64,000 nt of DNA from Arthrobacter sp. SLBN-83 (GCF_006715285.1 NZ_VFMX01000001.1:992001-1056000); one strand, 5' to 3'; positions 50,849-60,040 are shown, counted from the first letter of the stretch. The notes: generated by a model not told the origin, from the sequence alone. A program made the numbers and translations.

Positions 50849-51286
50849 CTAGTCGGATTCCGGTTCCCGGATCACCAGCACCGGGCAGTGCGCGTGGTGG
50901 ATGGTCTGGTGGGACACGGAGCCGAGGAGCATTCCGGTGAACCCGCCGTGGCCGCGCGAACCGACGGCAACGAGGTCAGCGTCGCGGGAAGCATCGATGA
51001 GTGCCGACGCCGGATTCCCTTCCACGACCCGCCCGGAAATGGTCACACCCCGGTCCTTCACACGTTCGAGTTCCGCTTCAAGAATGGCCTGTGCGTCCTT
51101 CTCGAAGATGTCGTAGTCCCAGGCCGTGCCCATGGCGTCGCTGACGTAAGGAAAGCTCCAGGCCGTCAACGCCTGGACCTCACCCTTGCGCAGCTTGGAT
51201 TCCTCTATGGCCCAGTCCATCGCCGCCTTGGACTGGTCGGATCCGTCCACTCCCACGACGATCCTGAAACTTCCGTTGCCGGCCAC
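50849..51286 (-). CDS. Universal stress protein (UspA family)
   Basis: A 145-residue single-domain Usp. IVVGVDGSDQSKAAMDWA is the N-terminal strand and Asp, and VGSRGHGGFTGMLLGSVS is the ATP-binding GxxGx9G(S/T) motif, so this is an ATP-binding type. CPVLVIR ends the fold. GTG 51286 is preceded by AAAGGGGAG. It follows the Cys-rich small gene by 36 bases and is probably co-transcribed with it. General stress survival or dormancy is the known theme of the family. Confidence 0.94.
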   Translation of the reverse strand: MAGNGSFRIVVGVDGSDQSKAAMDWAIEESKLRKGEVQALTAWSFPYVSDAMGTAWDYDIFEKDAQAILEAELERVKDRGVTISGRVVEGNPASALIDASRDADLVAVGSRGHGGFTGMLLGSVSHQTIHHAHCPVLVIREPESD

Positions 51287-51322
51287 GACTCCCCTTTTCC
51301 TGTTGTACTGGTGCTGCCGGAA

Positions 51323-51607
51323 CTAGCCCTGGTCCGCCGTCGTGCTCTGTGCGGGGACAGCCACCGTGGAGTGCTCCGTCTTGGCGGCCTGGTGTGGATT
51401 TCCTGCTTCCCTGGCGCAGTGGAGGCAGCAATAGATGCCGGCTTCGCTTTCAACGGGGTGGCCCAAAATCCGGCAGCCGCAGTGCTCGCAGGCGGGCGCC
51501 ATCATATGGATGGCGCATTCGAAGCTGTCGAACGTGCCGGTTTGGTTGCCCATGCTGACGGTGAACATCCGGCCCTCGCTGCTGCCGCAGACATCACATG
51601 CGCCCAT
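51323..51607 (-). CDS. Cys-rich metallothionein-like/zinc-ribbon small protein
   Basis: A 94-residue protein with two Cys clusters: CDVCGSSEG at residues 4-12, then DSFECAIHMMAPACEHCGCR (quoted in part) and IYCCLHCAREAG. The second cluster resembles prokaryotic metallothioneins and zinc ribbons. The tail from about residue 72 is disordered (Thr/Ala/Gln-rich). ATG 51607 has GGAGG upstream. Similar small proteins are common in actinobacteria and have no assigned function that I know. It sits between the ATPase and universal stress genes on the same strand. Confidence 0.85.
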   Translation of the reverse strand: MGACDVCGSSEGRMFTVSMGNQTGTFDSFECAIHMMAPACEHCGCRILGHPVESEAGIYCCLHCAREAGNPHQAAKTEHSTVAVPAQSTTADQG

Positions 51608-51727
51608 GGTCCGTGCCTCCTGTTGTAGTCACCTGCTCCAGACACTCAAGTTGACTGCTTTCCCGGGTGCCTGCCTAGGGGCAAAAGTCCTTGGCACAGG
51701 GACGTGCTGCACCCGGGGCGAAGGCAG

Positions 51728-52450
51728 CTAGATGTGCCTGAGGTAGCGCTCAGGCGAGCCCAGGAAGTTCCGCCAGTTGGCAACGAGCTCCAGCTCCTCC
51801 CAGGACCGCCGGCGCAGGCCCCAGGGTCCCACTTCAAGAATGGTGGCACCGGGAAGGGCGGCCAGCAGAGGGGAATGGGTGGACAGCACCACTTGGGATT
51901 TACCGTCGGCCACCAGTTCCTTCAGGACCGACAGCAGACTGAGGCAACCGGAAAAGGACAGGGCGGATTCCGGCTCATCCAGGAGCCACAGGCCCGGGCC
52001 ATGGAACCTGTCAGCGGTCAACTGCAGGAAGGACTCGCCATGCGACATGTCATGGAACGGGATGTCAGGAAGGGAAGTGCTGGGGTTCTTTTCCAGGTAG
52101 GTGTAGAACCCATGCATGGTTTCCGCGCGGAGGAAGTAGCCGCGGCGCGTCGCACCGGCGTTGCGGACCAGCTGTAGGTGGTTCCCCAGGACTGATTCGG
52201 TGGGCCGGGTAACATGCCGGGCACCAGTTGAGCCGCCTTCAGGAGACAAACCGTAGGCGAGCGCTATGGCTTCCACCAGCGTGGATTTACCCGAGCCGTT
52301 TTCGCCTACCAGGACCGTGGCAGGTCCCAGGTCGAGCCCCTGTTCAAGGACCTGGGCCACCGGCGGCAGGTCGGCCGGCCACCGTGAGCGGTCGAGGACG
52401 TTTCCAGGGTCCTCTGCCAGCCGCCGGATCGGGTATGTGCGCAGAGGCAT
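51728..52450 (-). CDS. AAA/ABC-type ATPase, stand-alone
   Basis: A 240-residue predicted ATPase. Walker A is GENGSGKST at about residues 48-56; the signature-like SHGESFLQL, Walker B LWLLDEPESALS and switch STHSP follow. It has no membrane or DNA-binding domain. Proteins of this kind are common and are related to the ATPases of anti-phage and DNA-repair modules, but no partner gene is visible here, so no such role is claimed. ATG 52450 is used; readings extending to 52993 overlap other genes. 120 bases separate it from the Cys-rich gene downstream. Confidence 0.88.
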   Translation of the reverse strand: MPLRTYPIRRLAEDPGNVLDRSRWPADLPPVAQVLEQGLDLGPATVLVGENGSGKSTLVEAIALAYGLSPEGGSTGARHVTRPTESVLGNHLQLVRNAGATRRGYFLRAETMHGFYTYLEKNPSTSLPDIPFHDMSHGESFLQLTADRFHGPGLWLLDEPESALSFSGCLSLLSVLKELVADGKSQVVLSTHSPLLAALPGATILEVGPWGLRRRSWEELELVANWRNFLGSPERYLRHI

Positions 52451-52552
52451 GGAGCCATTCTTGCAGCAAATTTTTTCTGAACCATTCCCATCCGCCGGCC
52501 GGACCGTTACGAATTCCGGGCGTAGTAGTGCAACCAAAGCTAGGACGGGACG

Positions 52553-52873
52553 ATGGATGCCGTGGACCAGCAGGCCCTGACCGGTGCCGTTATCAAGGAG
52601 CACCAGCTGGATTTGGCGCAACTGTGGCTGGAGTTTGTTGGCCTGGGCGGGGATGCCTCCGAACAGCTCATCCGGGATTACTGCGCCGGCGAAGCCACCC
52701 TTTCGCCGAAGGAGCGCGACGCTCTGGCGCAGGCAGTCAACGAGCATTGTTCTGCCGAGGGCCTGCCGCTGCGGGCTCCCTTCAGCAGCTCCGCTCTTTT
52801 CCTTCCGCAGCCGGATCGGAAGAACCCGGGTCGGCATGACCCGGATCGGAAAGACCCCTACTCGTCGAAGTAG
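52553..52873 (+). CDS. Small hypothetical protein with repeated basic tail
   Basis: A 106-residue protein of no known family. Residues 1-75 look helical and acidic (VIKEHQLDLAQLWLEFVGLGGDAS, cited in part as LDLAQLWLEFVGLGG). The tail from about 85 holds a short repeat (DRKNPGRHDP and DRKDPYSSK), which comes from a duplicated CGGATCGGAA in the DNA. ATG 52553. Its last 16 bases overlap the end of the convergent GAF-ANTAR gene, and it is divergent from the ATPase gene. Likely real because the codon pattern is good, but function is unknown. Confidence 0.65.
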   Translation: MDAVDQQALTGAVIKEHQLDLAQLWLEFVGLGGDASEQLIRDYCAGEATLSPKERDALAQAVNEHCSAEGLPLRAPFSSSALFLPQPDRKNPGRHDPDRKDPYSSK

Positions 52874-53607
52874 GTGAAGGTATCTGCCACCCCGGCAACC
52901 GACGCGACCACCGCGGCCGCAACCTCGCGGAGCTTCATGTTCCGGCTGTTGGACGCGTCCTTCAGCAGCTTGAAGGCAGCCGCCTGGCTGCACCTGTTCT
53001 GCGCCATGATGGCGCCCGTGGCCAGATCGATGACCGTGCGCGTCTGCATGGCGGCGCTCATGCCGTCCCTGGTTTCCTCCAGCTTCAGCATGCGCAGGGC
53101 GAGTGTGAGCCCCTTGGACGCCTGCCGTACAAAGGTCTCGGCAACGTTGATTTTGTCAGTTGTGTCAACAGGCGCGGTGCAGTAGAACGTCATCATGCCC
53201 CGGGCATCCCCTTCCAGCGCTGCGGGGATGCTTAGCACCGAAAGGAAACCGTGCCTCCGCACTGCCCGGACGTACTCCGGCCAACGCTGCTCCCGCCGCA
53301 GGTCCGCCACCAACACGGTACTGCCGGTCCGCATCGCCAGCAGGCCCGGGCCGTCACCATGGTGGGACTCCAACGGGCTCAGCAGCGCTCCATCGGCCCT
53401 GCTGCCGGCAGTTGCTGCGGGTTTCTTGGGCCGCAGCACCGTGATTTCACAGCAGCATTCATGGTTCAGCGGAGCCAGCCTGGATGCGGCATACTCGGCC
53501 AGGTCCCGAAGGAATGCCTCAACCTCAGGGTTCTGCAGGAACGATTCCTGGAGATGCAGGGCAACGTCTGCGAAGTCCTCGCCTTCAGGGACGCCGGCCT
53601 TGAGCAC
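52858..53607 (-). CDS. GAF and ANTAR domain-containing regulator
   Basis: A 249-residue paralogue-type of the protein at 22516. The GAF domain spans about residues 30-160 (GSTVLVADLRREQRWPEYVRAVRRHGF, quoted in part as VADLRREQRWPEYV). The ANTAR domain is at the end: IDLATGAIMAQNRCSQAAAF and SNSRNMKLREVAAAVV. As in that protein, ligand sensing by GAF would control RNA binding and antitermination. It is divergent from the carboxylesterase gene. ATG 53607. Confidence 0.91.
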   Translation of the reverse strand: MLKAGVPEGEDFADVALHLQESFLQNPEVEAFLRDLAEYAASRLAPLNHECCCEITVLRPKKPAATAGSRADGALLSPLESHHGDGPGLLAMRTGSTVLVADLRREQRWPEYVRAVRRHGFLSVLSIPAALEGDARGMMTFYCTAPVDTTDKINVAETFVRQASKGLTLALRMLKLEETRDGMSAAMQTRTVIDLATGAIMAQNRCSQAAAFKLLKDASNSRNMKLREVAAAVVASVAGVADTFTYFDE

Positions 53608-53709
53608 GGGTCATACCTCCCGGACAGTAGTTAAAAGCCACACGATGTGGGCGCCCACTGCCGAACGGTGATGACAGCCTACCTGTGGTGAGGCCGTAAT
53701 CTGGCATCC

Positions 53710-55266
53710 ATGACGCGCCTTTCCACCCCGAGCGGTTTGGTCCACGGCAGCTCCCTGGAAACTGACGGAACCACCATCCAAAGGTTCCTGGGCATCCCGT
53801 ACGCGGGGCCGCCGTCGGGCGCCAACCGCTTCCGGCCGCCGGTCCCACTGGTGCCGTGGCAAGGGGTGCGGGACTGCACCGCTCCCGGCCCCGCGGCGCC
53901 CCAGAACCCCGAATCCCCCGCTCCCCCGGGCGCCACGCCGCGCAGCTGGAGCGAGGACGGGTGCCTCAACCTGAACATCTGGACGCCGGGGACGGACGGT
54001 CCGGGCAGGCCGGTGATGGTTTGGATTCATGGCGGCGCCTACCTTTTGGGCGCCAACAGCGACGGGATGTACGACGGCGGCAGGCTCGCCGCTGCGTCGG
54101 GCGCAGTGCTGGTGTCCATCAACTACCGCCTGGGCGCCCTGGGTTTCCTCCACCTGGCAGAGCTGCTGGGTCCCGGCTACGAGGACTCCTCCAACCTGGC
54201 CCTGCTGGACCAGCTGGAGGCCCTGCGCTGGGTGCGCCGCAACATCAGCGCCTTCGGGGGCGACCCGGACAACGTGACCGTTTTCGGTGAGTCCGCAGGC
54301 GCTGCAGCAATCGGCACCTTGCTGGGCATGCCGGCGTCGGAAGGACTGTTCCGCCGGGCCATCATGCAGAGTGGGACTGCCGAACGGTACCGGCAGCCGG
54401 AGGAATCGGCGCGTCTCAGTGCCGTGTTCCTTGAACTCTGCGGCCTGGACCGCGGCTCAGCCACAGAGTTGTTGAGCCTCCCGGTGGAGCGGCTGCTTGA
54501 GGCCCAGGCCGCTTTGGAACGGCGCATTGCCGCTGAATCCTATGCCGTTCCGCTGCCGTTCCAACCCACTGTGGGCACTCCATCGCTGCCGGTGCCGCCG
54601 CTAAACAGCGTGCGCAACGGGGTCAACGCGGGGGTGGACCTGCTGATCGGAACCAACCTCAACGAAGGGTCCTTCGCCGTGGAGATGCGTCCGCCCGCTT
54701 CGGGCGACCCGGACTACCCGGACCGTGCCGCCGTGGTGCTGGCAGGAGCGGGAGTTCCGGCGGAACAGGCGCCGGGCTACACAGAGGCGCTGACCCGGGT
54801 GCTGTCCCGGGAGCCGTCCGGAAAGGAACTCCTTGAGGCCGCCATCGCCGATTCTGTGTACCGGCAGCCGAGCAACCGGCTGCTTGACGCGAGGCTGCTG
54901 GGCGCCCACCCGCGTGCCGCCGGCAAAAACTTCGCCTACCTGTTTACCTGGCGCAGCCCCGCCATGGGCGGGAAGCTTGGCGCCTGCCACGCCCTGGACA
55001 TACCTTTCGTCTTCCGGCACCTGGACATCCCCGAGGCCGCCTTCCTCACCCGGGGCAAGGCCCCGCAGTCCCTCAGCGATGCCATGAGCGGCTCCTGGGC
55101 GTCCTTTGCGCACACGGGAACGCCAGACGGGGCGGGACTTGGCTGGACGGAGTACGGGCAGGAGCGCAGCACCATGGTGCTCGACGCCGAACCCCGCCTG
55201 GAAGCCGACCCCCGGCGGGAAATCAGGGAGTTCTTCGGAGCAGTCAGTCCGCTGCCAGAGCGTTGA
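53710..55266 (+). CDS. Carboxylesterase/lipase family protein (type B)
   Basis: A 518-residue alpha/beta-hydrolase. The oxyanion-hole stretch WIHGGAYLLG, the nucleophile elbow VFGESAGAAA with Ser195, the Glu in GTNLNEGSF and the His in ACHALDIPFVF complete the type B carboxylesterase set. EDGCLNLNIWTPG is the second PROSITE motif. No signal peptide, so cytosolic. It hydrolyses esters of uncertain nature; para-nitrobenzyl-esterase relatives are known. Its last 23 bases overlap the convergent SRPBCC gene. Confidence 0.93.
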   Translation: MTRLSTPSGLVHGSSLETDGTTIQRFLGIPYAGPPSGANRFRPPVPLVPWQGVRDCTAPGPAAPQNPESPAPPGATPRSWSEDGCLNLNIWTPGTDGPGRPVMVWIHGGAYLLGANSDGMYDGGRLAAASGAVLVSINYRLGALGFLHLAELLGPGYEDSSNLALLDQLEALRWVRRNISAFGGDPDNVTVFGESAGAAAIGTLLGMPASEGLFRRAIMQSGTAERYRQPEESARLSAVFLELCGLDRGSATELLSLPVERLLEAQAALERRIAAESYAVPLPFQPTVGTPSLPVPPLNSVRNGVNAGVDLLIGTNLNEGSFAVEMRPPASGDPDYPDRAAVVLAGAGVPAEQAPGYTEALTRVLSREPSGKELLEAAIADSVYRQPSNRLLDARLLGAHPRAAGKNFAYLFTWRSPAMGGKLGACHALDIPFVFRHLDIPEAAFLTRGKAPQSLSDAMSGSWASFAHTGTPDGAGLGWTEYGQERSTMVLDAEPRLEADPRREIREFFGAVSPLPER

Positions 55267-55684
55267 GGGTGTCCCGGATCCCGTTAAGCGCGGGGTCGCG
55301 GAGGGAATTGAAGGCAGGTTTCAGGAGCGGCTGGATGATCTTCGCCGGGCCGTTGATGCTGAATTCGGCGGTGTATTTCACCACCGAGCCGGTGCCGCTG
55401 GGGCTGACGTCTACCGAGTCGAAGGCCGTGACGGTCTTATTCTCTCCGCGCAGCTTGATGTGGTTTTCCGTCAGCTCAATGACTTCGTATTCCAGGGACT
55501 GGCGCTTTCCCCGGAACTCGGACTCTGCGTGGTAGCGGTGCCCCACAGCCACCGGTCCCGGGGTGAGCTTGTCCATGACAGGGCTGTTGGGGTCCCACTT
55601 GCTGGTGTTCTCAAACTCACTCATGAAGGCAAAGGCCTTCTCCGCGGACAGGTTTGTTTCCACACTTCCGGTGACTGTGATCAT
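55244..55684 (-). CDS. SRPBCC family protein (polyketide cyclase/dehydrase-like)
   Basis: A 146-residue START/Bet v 1-type fold. GSVETNLSAEKAFAFMSEFENTSKWDP (cited in part: VETNLSAEKAFAFMSEFEN) is the opening of SRPBCC proteins; HYHAE, YEVIELTE and VVKYTAEFS follow as the beta strands. The fold binds a hydrophobic ligand; function is unknown. The start ATG 55684 overlaps the stop of the upstream small gene (ATGA), so the two are coupled. The 3' end overlaps the esterase gene. Confidence 0.88.
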   Translation of the reverse strand: MITVTGSVETNLSAEKAFAFMSEFENTSKWDPNSPVMDKLTPGPVAVGHRYHAESEFRGKRQSLEYEVIELTENHIKLRGENKTVTAFDSVDVSPSGTGSVVKYTAEFSINGPAKIIQPLLKPAFNSLRDPALNGIRDTLNALAAD

Positions 55685-55953
55685 CGTCCCAGTGTAGGAG
55701 CACCATGCAACTGGTCGGCAGCCATTTTGTAGCACAGCGTGCCGTCCAACGCCTGCGGCCTGATCCAAGCCTCGTAGCCTTCGGCGGCGGTGAACAGGGC
55801 CCGGCCACCGGACGCGTCGGCGGCGAGCCACAGGGCGGCCGGGACCGGCATGGCGTCATCAACCACACCGGCCCGGACAACCTCGGCGTCCTTCCGGATC
55901 TCCACGGGTACACCGATCAGCCGGTTCCAGGCGTGATGCGGATAGGGCTTCAT
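55681..55953 (-). CDS. Small conserved hypothetical protein
   Basis: A 90-residue protein with MKPYPHHAWNRLIGVPVEI at the N-terminus (cited in part as HHAWNRLIGVPVEIRKD) and a beta-rich remainder (GRALFTAAEGYEAWIRP). Tryptophan and hydrophobic pattern suggest a small beta-barrel. ATG 55953 is used; the in-frame reading to 56055 overlaps the RpiB-like gene. It lies between the isomerase and the SRPBCC gene on the same strand; the four-base overlap with the latter indicates joint translation. Function unknown. Confidence 0.7.
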   Translation of the reverse strand: MKPYPHHAWNRLIGVPVEIRKDAEVVRAGVVDDAMPVPAALWLAADASGGRALFTAAEGYEAWIRPQALDGTLCYKMAADQLHGAPTLGR

Positions 55954-55976
55954 GGCAGGTCCCCTGGCGCTTCCGG

Positions 55977-56447
55977 CTAGCAGGACTCGAAGTCGGTGAG
56001 GACCTTTACCTTGGCTGCGGACGCCGACGCAGGGTCGAACGTGTACCCGATCCATTCCTTGGCCAGGCGGCGGGCCAGCTCGATGCCCACCACGCGCTGC
56101 CCCATGGTCAGCACCTGGCAGTCATTGGACAGGATGGACCGCTCCACGGAAAAGGAGTCGTGCGCGGCGGTGGCGCGGATGCCCTCCACCTTGTTCGCGG
56201 CGATGGCCACCCCGATTCCCGTGCCGCAGAACAGGATGGCGCGGTCAGCTTTGCCGTCCCGGATCATTTCGCCGGCAGCAATGCCCACATAGGGGTAGGG
56301 CCTGGTGAAGTCGTCCGGCGCGTCGGTCCGGTTGACCCCGATATCGGTGACCTCGGAGACGCGGGGATCGTTGCGCAGGTCGGCCAGGACTTTGTCCTTG
56401 TAATCAACGCCGGCTTCGTCCGAGCCGACGATGAGCCGCAACCCCAT
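55977..56447 (-). CDS. RpiB/LacAB-family sugar-phosphate isomerase
   Basis: A 156-residue isomerase of the RpiB family. [13 protein letters not shown] is the N-terminal metal-free substrate site, [24 protein letters not shown] carries the catalytic Cys (here cited in part, CGTGIG) and [10 protein letters not shown] the substrate contacts. ATG 56447 has GGAAGG seven bases upstream; an upstream ATG 56468 overlaps the kinase stop (TAATG) and would add seven residues. In erythritol/threitol pathways a homologue turns D-erythrulose 4-phosphate into D-erythrose 4-phosphate; otherwise it would isomerise ribose 5-phosphate. Last gene of the leftward cluster arm. Confidence 0.91.
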   Translation of the reverse strand: MGLRLIVGSDEAGVDYKDKVLADLRNDPRVSEVTDIGVNRTDAPDDFTRPYPYVGIAAGEMIRDGKADRAILFCGTGIGVAIAANKVEGIRATAAHDSFSVERSILSNDCQVLTMGQRVVGIELARRLAKEWIGYTFDPASASAAKVKVLTDFESC

Positions 56448-56467
56448 GGTGGTTCCTTCCGTCGTCA

Positions 56468-58213
56468 TTACTTCGCTCCTGCCCGGGCAGCGGTTGTGCT
56501 GGTGGTGAAGTGCGGCCCCATCACGGCGAACACCATGGCCAGGGAGGTGGCACCGGGGTCCGGCGTGCCCAGGCTCTTCTCGGCCAGCGGGCGGGCGCGG
56601 CCCTTCAAAGGCAGCAGGTCGCGGGTTGCCTCGGCCGCGGCAGCAGCTTCCCGAGCCGCTTCCTGCCAGGCCTGGCCCGTGTCCGCCCCGCCGGCCACAG
56701 CGCCGCCGAACGTGGATGCGAAGGGCAGCAGTGCATCCACCATGGTCTTATCACCGATTTCGGCCTTGCCCAGCTGGATGATGCGGTCCGCAAACGCGGT
56801 GACTGCGGCCGCGAGGACCGCAGCTTCCGGCGCGGCGGAGTTTCCTACCGTCTCACCGAAGGCTCGAAGCCCGGCACCCCACAGCACCCCGGAGGTTCCG
56901 CCGGCCTTGTCCGCCCAGGCGTCCCCCGCGGCTGCGAGCACGTCGCCTGCCCCGGCGCCCCGGCCGAAAGCATCGGACGCCGCCGCAGCCGCGGCATCCA
57001 CCCCGCGGACCATGCCGCGCCCGTGGTCGCCGTCGCCGGCAATGGCATCCATCCGGCCCAGCCGTTCCTCGGCCTCATGCAGCGACGCCTGCGCTGCCCC
57101 GAGGGCCGCAACGCAGGCCGGGGCGTACTCCCGGGAGGCATCCGTAGCGACGAACGCCGCAGCGGAGGCGCCGGCGTCGTACGTTTCCTCCCTGGCGGAA
57201 GTTCCCGCCTGGCTGGCCGCTGCACCGCGGCGGTAGGCGGGAGTTTCAGCCGGAGCGGTCCACAGCGGCTCCAGTTCCTCATCCAGCCACGTAATGGTCA
57301 GCGAGACGCCGGCCATGTCCAGGCTGGTGACCAGTTCGCCTACCTCGGGCATCACCAGCGTGTAGCCGGCGGCACGGAGCAGCGGCGCCACGGTCCCCCA
57401 AAGGACGAACAGTTCTTCGTGTTTCGTGGAGCCGAGCCCGTTGAGGATGACGGCGATCCGTTTGCCGGCGCTGGCCGGGCTCTCGGAGAGCACGCGGGCC
57501 ACCAGTTCCTGGCCCAGTTCCTTCGCCGAAGGCAGGTCCGTGTCATGCAGGCCGGGTTCACCATGGATGCCAAGGCCCAGGCCCATCTGCCCTTCCGGAA
57601 GCGTGAACAGCGGGGCGTCGGCGCCCGGGAAGGTGCAGCCGGCAAAGGCGCTGCCGATGGTGCGGGTCAGATCGTTGGCCTTGCGGCCCAGGCGGACCAC
57701 CTCGGCCAGCGAGTCGCCGCGCTCCGCCGCAGCACCCATCACCTTGAAGATCGTGAAGTCACCGGCGATGCCCCGGCGCTTGGCGGATTCCGACGGCGGT
57801 GCGCTGGCGATGTCGTCCGTCACCAGGACGTTCTCCACGGCAATGCCCTCGGCGGCCAGGCGCTCGCTGGCCATGCCGAAGTTCATCACATCGCCGGCGT
57901 AGTTGCCGTAGGTGAACACGACGCCGGCGCCGGACTCGGCAGCCTTGGCCACAGAGTAGGCCTGCTGCGCGGACGGCGAGGTGAAGATGTTTCCCACTAC
58001 GGCGCCGTCGGCGAAGCCGTTCCCGATCAGTCCGGCGAACGCCGGGTAGTGGCCGGAACCGCCGCCCACCAGGACGGCAACCTTGGGCTGTGCCGGGCGG
58101 TAGCGGCGGACGGCGCCGCCGGAAACCTGCCGGACCAGGCCGGAGTGTACGTCGCAGAAACCTGCAAGGGCTTCCTCGGCGAACTCTGAGGGATCGTTGA
58201 AGATTTTGGTCAT
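56468..58213 (-). CDS. Dihydroxyacetone kinase-family ketose kinase, fused DhaK-DhaL
   Basis: A 581-residue ATP-dependent kinase. The N-terminal DhaK domain (1-330) has [31 protein letters not shown] and LGIHGEPG, whose His217 matches the residue that binds the keto substrate covalently in E. coli DhaK (His218). The C-terminal DhaL domain binds Mg-ATP with GDGDHGRGM and [13 protein letters not shown] long Ala-rich linker joins them. Such fusions act on dihydroxyacetone, glyceraldehyde, D- or L-erythrulose or other short ketoses. Next to an RpiB-like isomerase, an erythrulose-type substrate is attractive. ATG 58213; the long frame further upstream is inside the SDR gene. Confidence 0.94.
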   Translation of the reverse strand: MTKIFNDPSEFAEEALAGFCDVHSGLVRQVSGGAVRRYRPAQPKVAVLVGGGSGHYPAFAGLIGNGFADGAVVGNIFTSPSAQQAYSVAKAAESGAGVVFTYGNYAGDVMNFGMASERLAAEGIAVENVLVTDDIASAPPSESAKRRGIAGDFTIFKVMGAAAERGDSLAEVVRLGRKANDLTRTIGSAFAGCTFPGADAPLFTLPEGQMGLGLGIHGEPGLHDTDLPSAKELGQELVARVLSESPASAGKRIAVILNGLGSTKHEELFVLWGTVAPLLRAAGYTLVMPEVGELVTSLDMAGVSLTITWLDEELEPLWTAPAETPAYRRGAAASQAGTSAREETYDAGASAAAFVATDASREYAPACVAALGAAQASLHEAEERLGRMDAIAGDGDHGRGMVRGVDAAAAAASDAFGRGAGAGDVLAAAGDAWADKAGGTSGVLWGAGLRAFGETVGNSAAPEAAVLAAAVTAFADRIIQLGKAEIGDKTMVDALLPFASTFGGAVAGGADTGQAWQEAAREAAAAAEATRDLLPLKGRARPLAEKSLGTPDPGATSLAMVFAVMGPHFTTSTTAARAGAK

Positions 58214-58269
58214 GGTGGGTTCTCCGGCGTGCGCGGTGGGGGTCGGTGGTGGGCTGTTGGGGCGGACTG

Positions 58270-59043
58270 CTAGTGGATGTGGCTGCCGCCGTTGATGTCG
58301 ATGGTGGTGCCGGTGAGGTAGGCCGAGTCCTCCGAGGAAAGGAAGGTGATCACGGAGGCCACTTCCTCGGTGGTGGCGTTGCGGCCCAGCGGGATGCCGG
58401 CGTTGATGGCGGCTTCCTGCTCCTCGGTGCTGCCCACGCGGATGTTGGTGTCCACGGCGCCGGGGGTGATGGCGTTGACGGTGACGCCGGTTTCGCCGAT
58501 TTCCCGGGCCAGTGCCTTGGTGAAGCCGAGGATGGCTGCCTTGGCGGCGGAGTAGGGGACCTTGCCGAAGACGCCGCCGCCGCGCTGGGCGGAGACGGAG
58601 GACATGTTCACGATGCGGCCCCAGCCGTTGGCGATCATGTCCGGCAGGAATGCCTTGGTCACCAGGTAGGTGCCGGTGGCGTTGACGTCCATGACCTTGT
58701 GCCACAGCTCCAGGGTGGTCTCCAGGAACGGGATGGGCGAGGTAATGCCGGCAATGTTGGCCAGGGCGCCGACGGGCGGCAGGTTTCCGGCAGCAACCTC
58801 GGCGGCGACGGCGGCCTGGGCTGCCGTGACCGAGGCTTCATTGGCGACGTCGATCTCGTGGCCGAAGGCGGGAACGTTGAACTCGTTGCCGATTTCAGCG
58901 GCGACCTTGGCGGACTTCTCGCCGTCGAGGTCCAGAATCACGATGCCCCAGCCTTCGCGGGCGTAGCGGCGGGCGGTGGTGATGCCGATGCCGCGGTCCG
59001 AGGTTGCTCCGGTGAGGACGGCAGTGCGCTGGATGGTGGTCAT
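58270..59043 (-). CDS. SDR family dehydrogenase (polyol or sugar dehydrogenase-like)
   Basis: A 257-residue short-chain dehydrogenase. TGATSDRGIGITTARRYA is the cofactor motif, LDLDG suggests NAD, LANIAGI, MSSVSAQRGGG and PYSAAKAA give the Asn, Ser and YxxxK residues. It would make or reduce a ketose, such as the oxidation of a polyol to the ketose that the DhaK-like kinase uses. ATG 59043 follows AAGGAG by seven bases; the earlier start at 59097 lacks a ribosome site. Second gene in the leftward arm. Confidence 0.9.
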   Translation of the reverse strand: MTTIQRTAVLTGATSDRGIGITTARRYAREGWGIVILDLDGEKSAKVAAEIGNEFNVPAFGHEIDVANEASVTAAQAAVAAEVAAGNLPPVGALANIAGITSPIPFLETTLELWHKVMDVNATGTYLVTKAFLPDMIANGWGRIVNMSSVSAQRGGGVFGKVPYSAAKAAILGFTKALAREIGETGVTVNAITPGAVDTNIRVGSTEEQEAAINAGIPLGRNATTEEVASVITFLSSEDSAYLTGTTIDINGGSHIH

Positions 59044-59115
59044 GGTGGTGCTCCTTGAATTGTTTTGGTGGATCGATTGCTCCGTAACGGCCCTCATGAG
59101 GCGTCAAAACGGCAG

Positions 59116-59961
59116 TTAGGGAGCATTCGATGGTTGGAGAAGGTCGGTGATGAAGCTTGCTGCCTTGGCGGCGGCAGCGGGGCGTTCGTCGTTGGTGACG
59201 TCCCGGGTTTCCAGTTCGAGGGAGAAGTGGCCGGTGTAGCCGTCCGCGGCGAGCCGCTTGAGGCCGCCGGCGAAGTCGGCGTCCCCGTTGCCGATGCTGA
59301 GGTTGATGTTCCCCGGCACGGCGTCCCGCAGGTGGACGTGGCTGATTCGGCCGGCGTGCCGGTCCAAGTAGGCCTGGATGTCCTCGCCGGCAGCCACGAT
59401 ATGGCTGAAGTCCATGACGATTCCCACGCCGGATCCTGCCAGCCGGTCGGCCAGCAGTCCTGCGCGTTCCAGGTTCCAGCAGAACCGGAGGAAGTGCAGT
59501 GATTCGGTCCAGAGTTCGACGCCGAACTCCGCGGCCCGCTGTCCGGCGCCGGTAAGCTGGGCGGCAACGAGGTCCAGGTCTTCCTCGACGCTTCGCACCG
59601 GGGTGTGGTCCAGGGCACCGCACGGCAGCACCAATGCCTTGGCGCCGATGTTGGCTGTCAGGGTGAGCAGGGCGTCGAGGTGGCGCTCCCGCGCAGCCCG
59701 GCCCTCGGCGTCGAGCACTTTGTTGAGGTCCCCCACGTCGCCGTTCACGGAGCGGACCCGCAGGCCCGACGCATTGACCTCGGCGGAGACAGCGTCCACC
59801 GCGGCCGCGTTCAGCTCGTAGGGCACGTGGTCGCAAACGCCTGGGAGGGCGCCCAAGTCGATCTCTTCGAAGCCCAGTTCCTTCATGGCGCGCAGGGCCC
59901 TACCGAGATCCTGGTGCCGGAAGCTGATGGATGAGCACCCGAGTCTGGAATGGAACATCAT
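59116..59961 (-). CDS. Sugar phosphate isomerase/epimerase family TIM-barrel protein
   Basis: A 281-residue AP-endonuclease-2-type barrel. GFEEIDLGALPG and the C-terminal GHFSLELETRD carry two conserved acidic residues; VMDFSHIVAAGED and ISHVHLRDAVPGN hold the metal-binding Asp/His. Relatives isomerise or epimerise ketoses (hydroxypyruvate, tagatose, psicose, xylose, apiose). First gene of the leftward arm, starting at the second of the paired ATGs at 59961/59958, with AGAGGA upstream. Its substrate defines the pathway and cannot be read from sequence. Confidence 0.88.
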   Translation of the reverse strand: MMFHSRLGCSSISFRHQDLGRALRAMKELGFEEIDLGALPGVCDHVPYELNAAAVDAVSAEVNASGLRVRSVNGDVGDLNKVLDAEGRAARERHLDALLTLTANIGAKALVLPCGALDHTPVRSVEEDLDLVAAQLTGAGQRAAEFGVELWTESLHFLRFCWNLERAGLLADRLAGSGVGIVMDFSHIVAAGEDIQAYLDRHAGRISHVHLRDAVPGNINLSIGNGDADFAGGLKRLAADGYTGHFSLELETRDVTNDERPAAAAKAASFITDLLQPSNAP

Positions 59962-59998
59962 TGATCCTCTGGTTCGTGCAGCTTTAGTGATGGGCACC

Positions 59999-60028
59999 AC
60001 AGTACATTCGTTAACTGTCAACAGTCAA
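59999..60028 (-). promoter_or_regulatory. Leftward promoter of the ketose cluster
   Basis: On the leftward strand TTGACT (complement of 60023-60028) and TACTGT (complement of 59999-60004) are 18 bases apart. The -35 is inside the operator copy at 60014-60025. Confidence 0.5.
60014..60025. promoter_or_regulatory. GntR-type operator, copy 1
   Basis: ACTGTCAACAGT, part of a longer palindrome with flanking AAC and CAA. It covers the leftward promoter's -35 region. Same core as copies at 60041, 60085 and 63522. Confidence 0.85.
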
Positions 60029-60040
60029 CTATCGAAGTCG

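Noticed and set aside
51728..52450. Anti-phage defence ATPase
   Set aside because: The ATPase has no nuclease, reverse-transcriptase or other partner beside it; a defence role cannot be supported.
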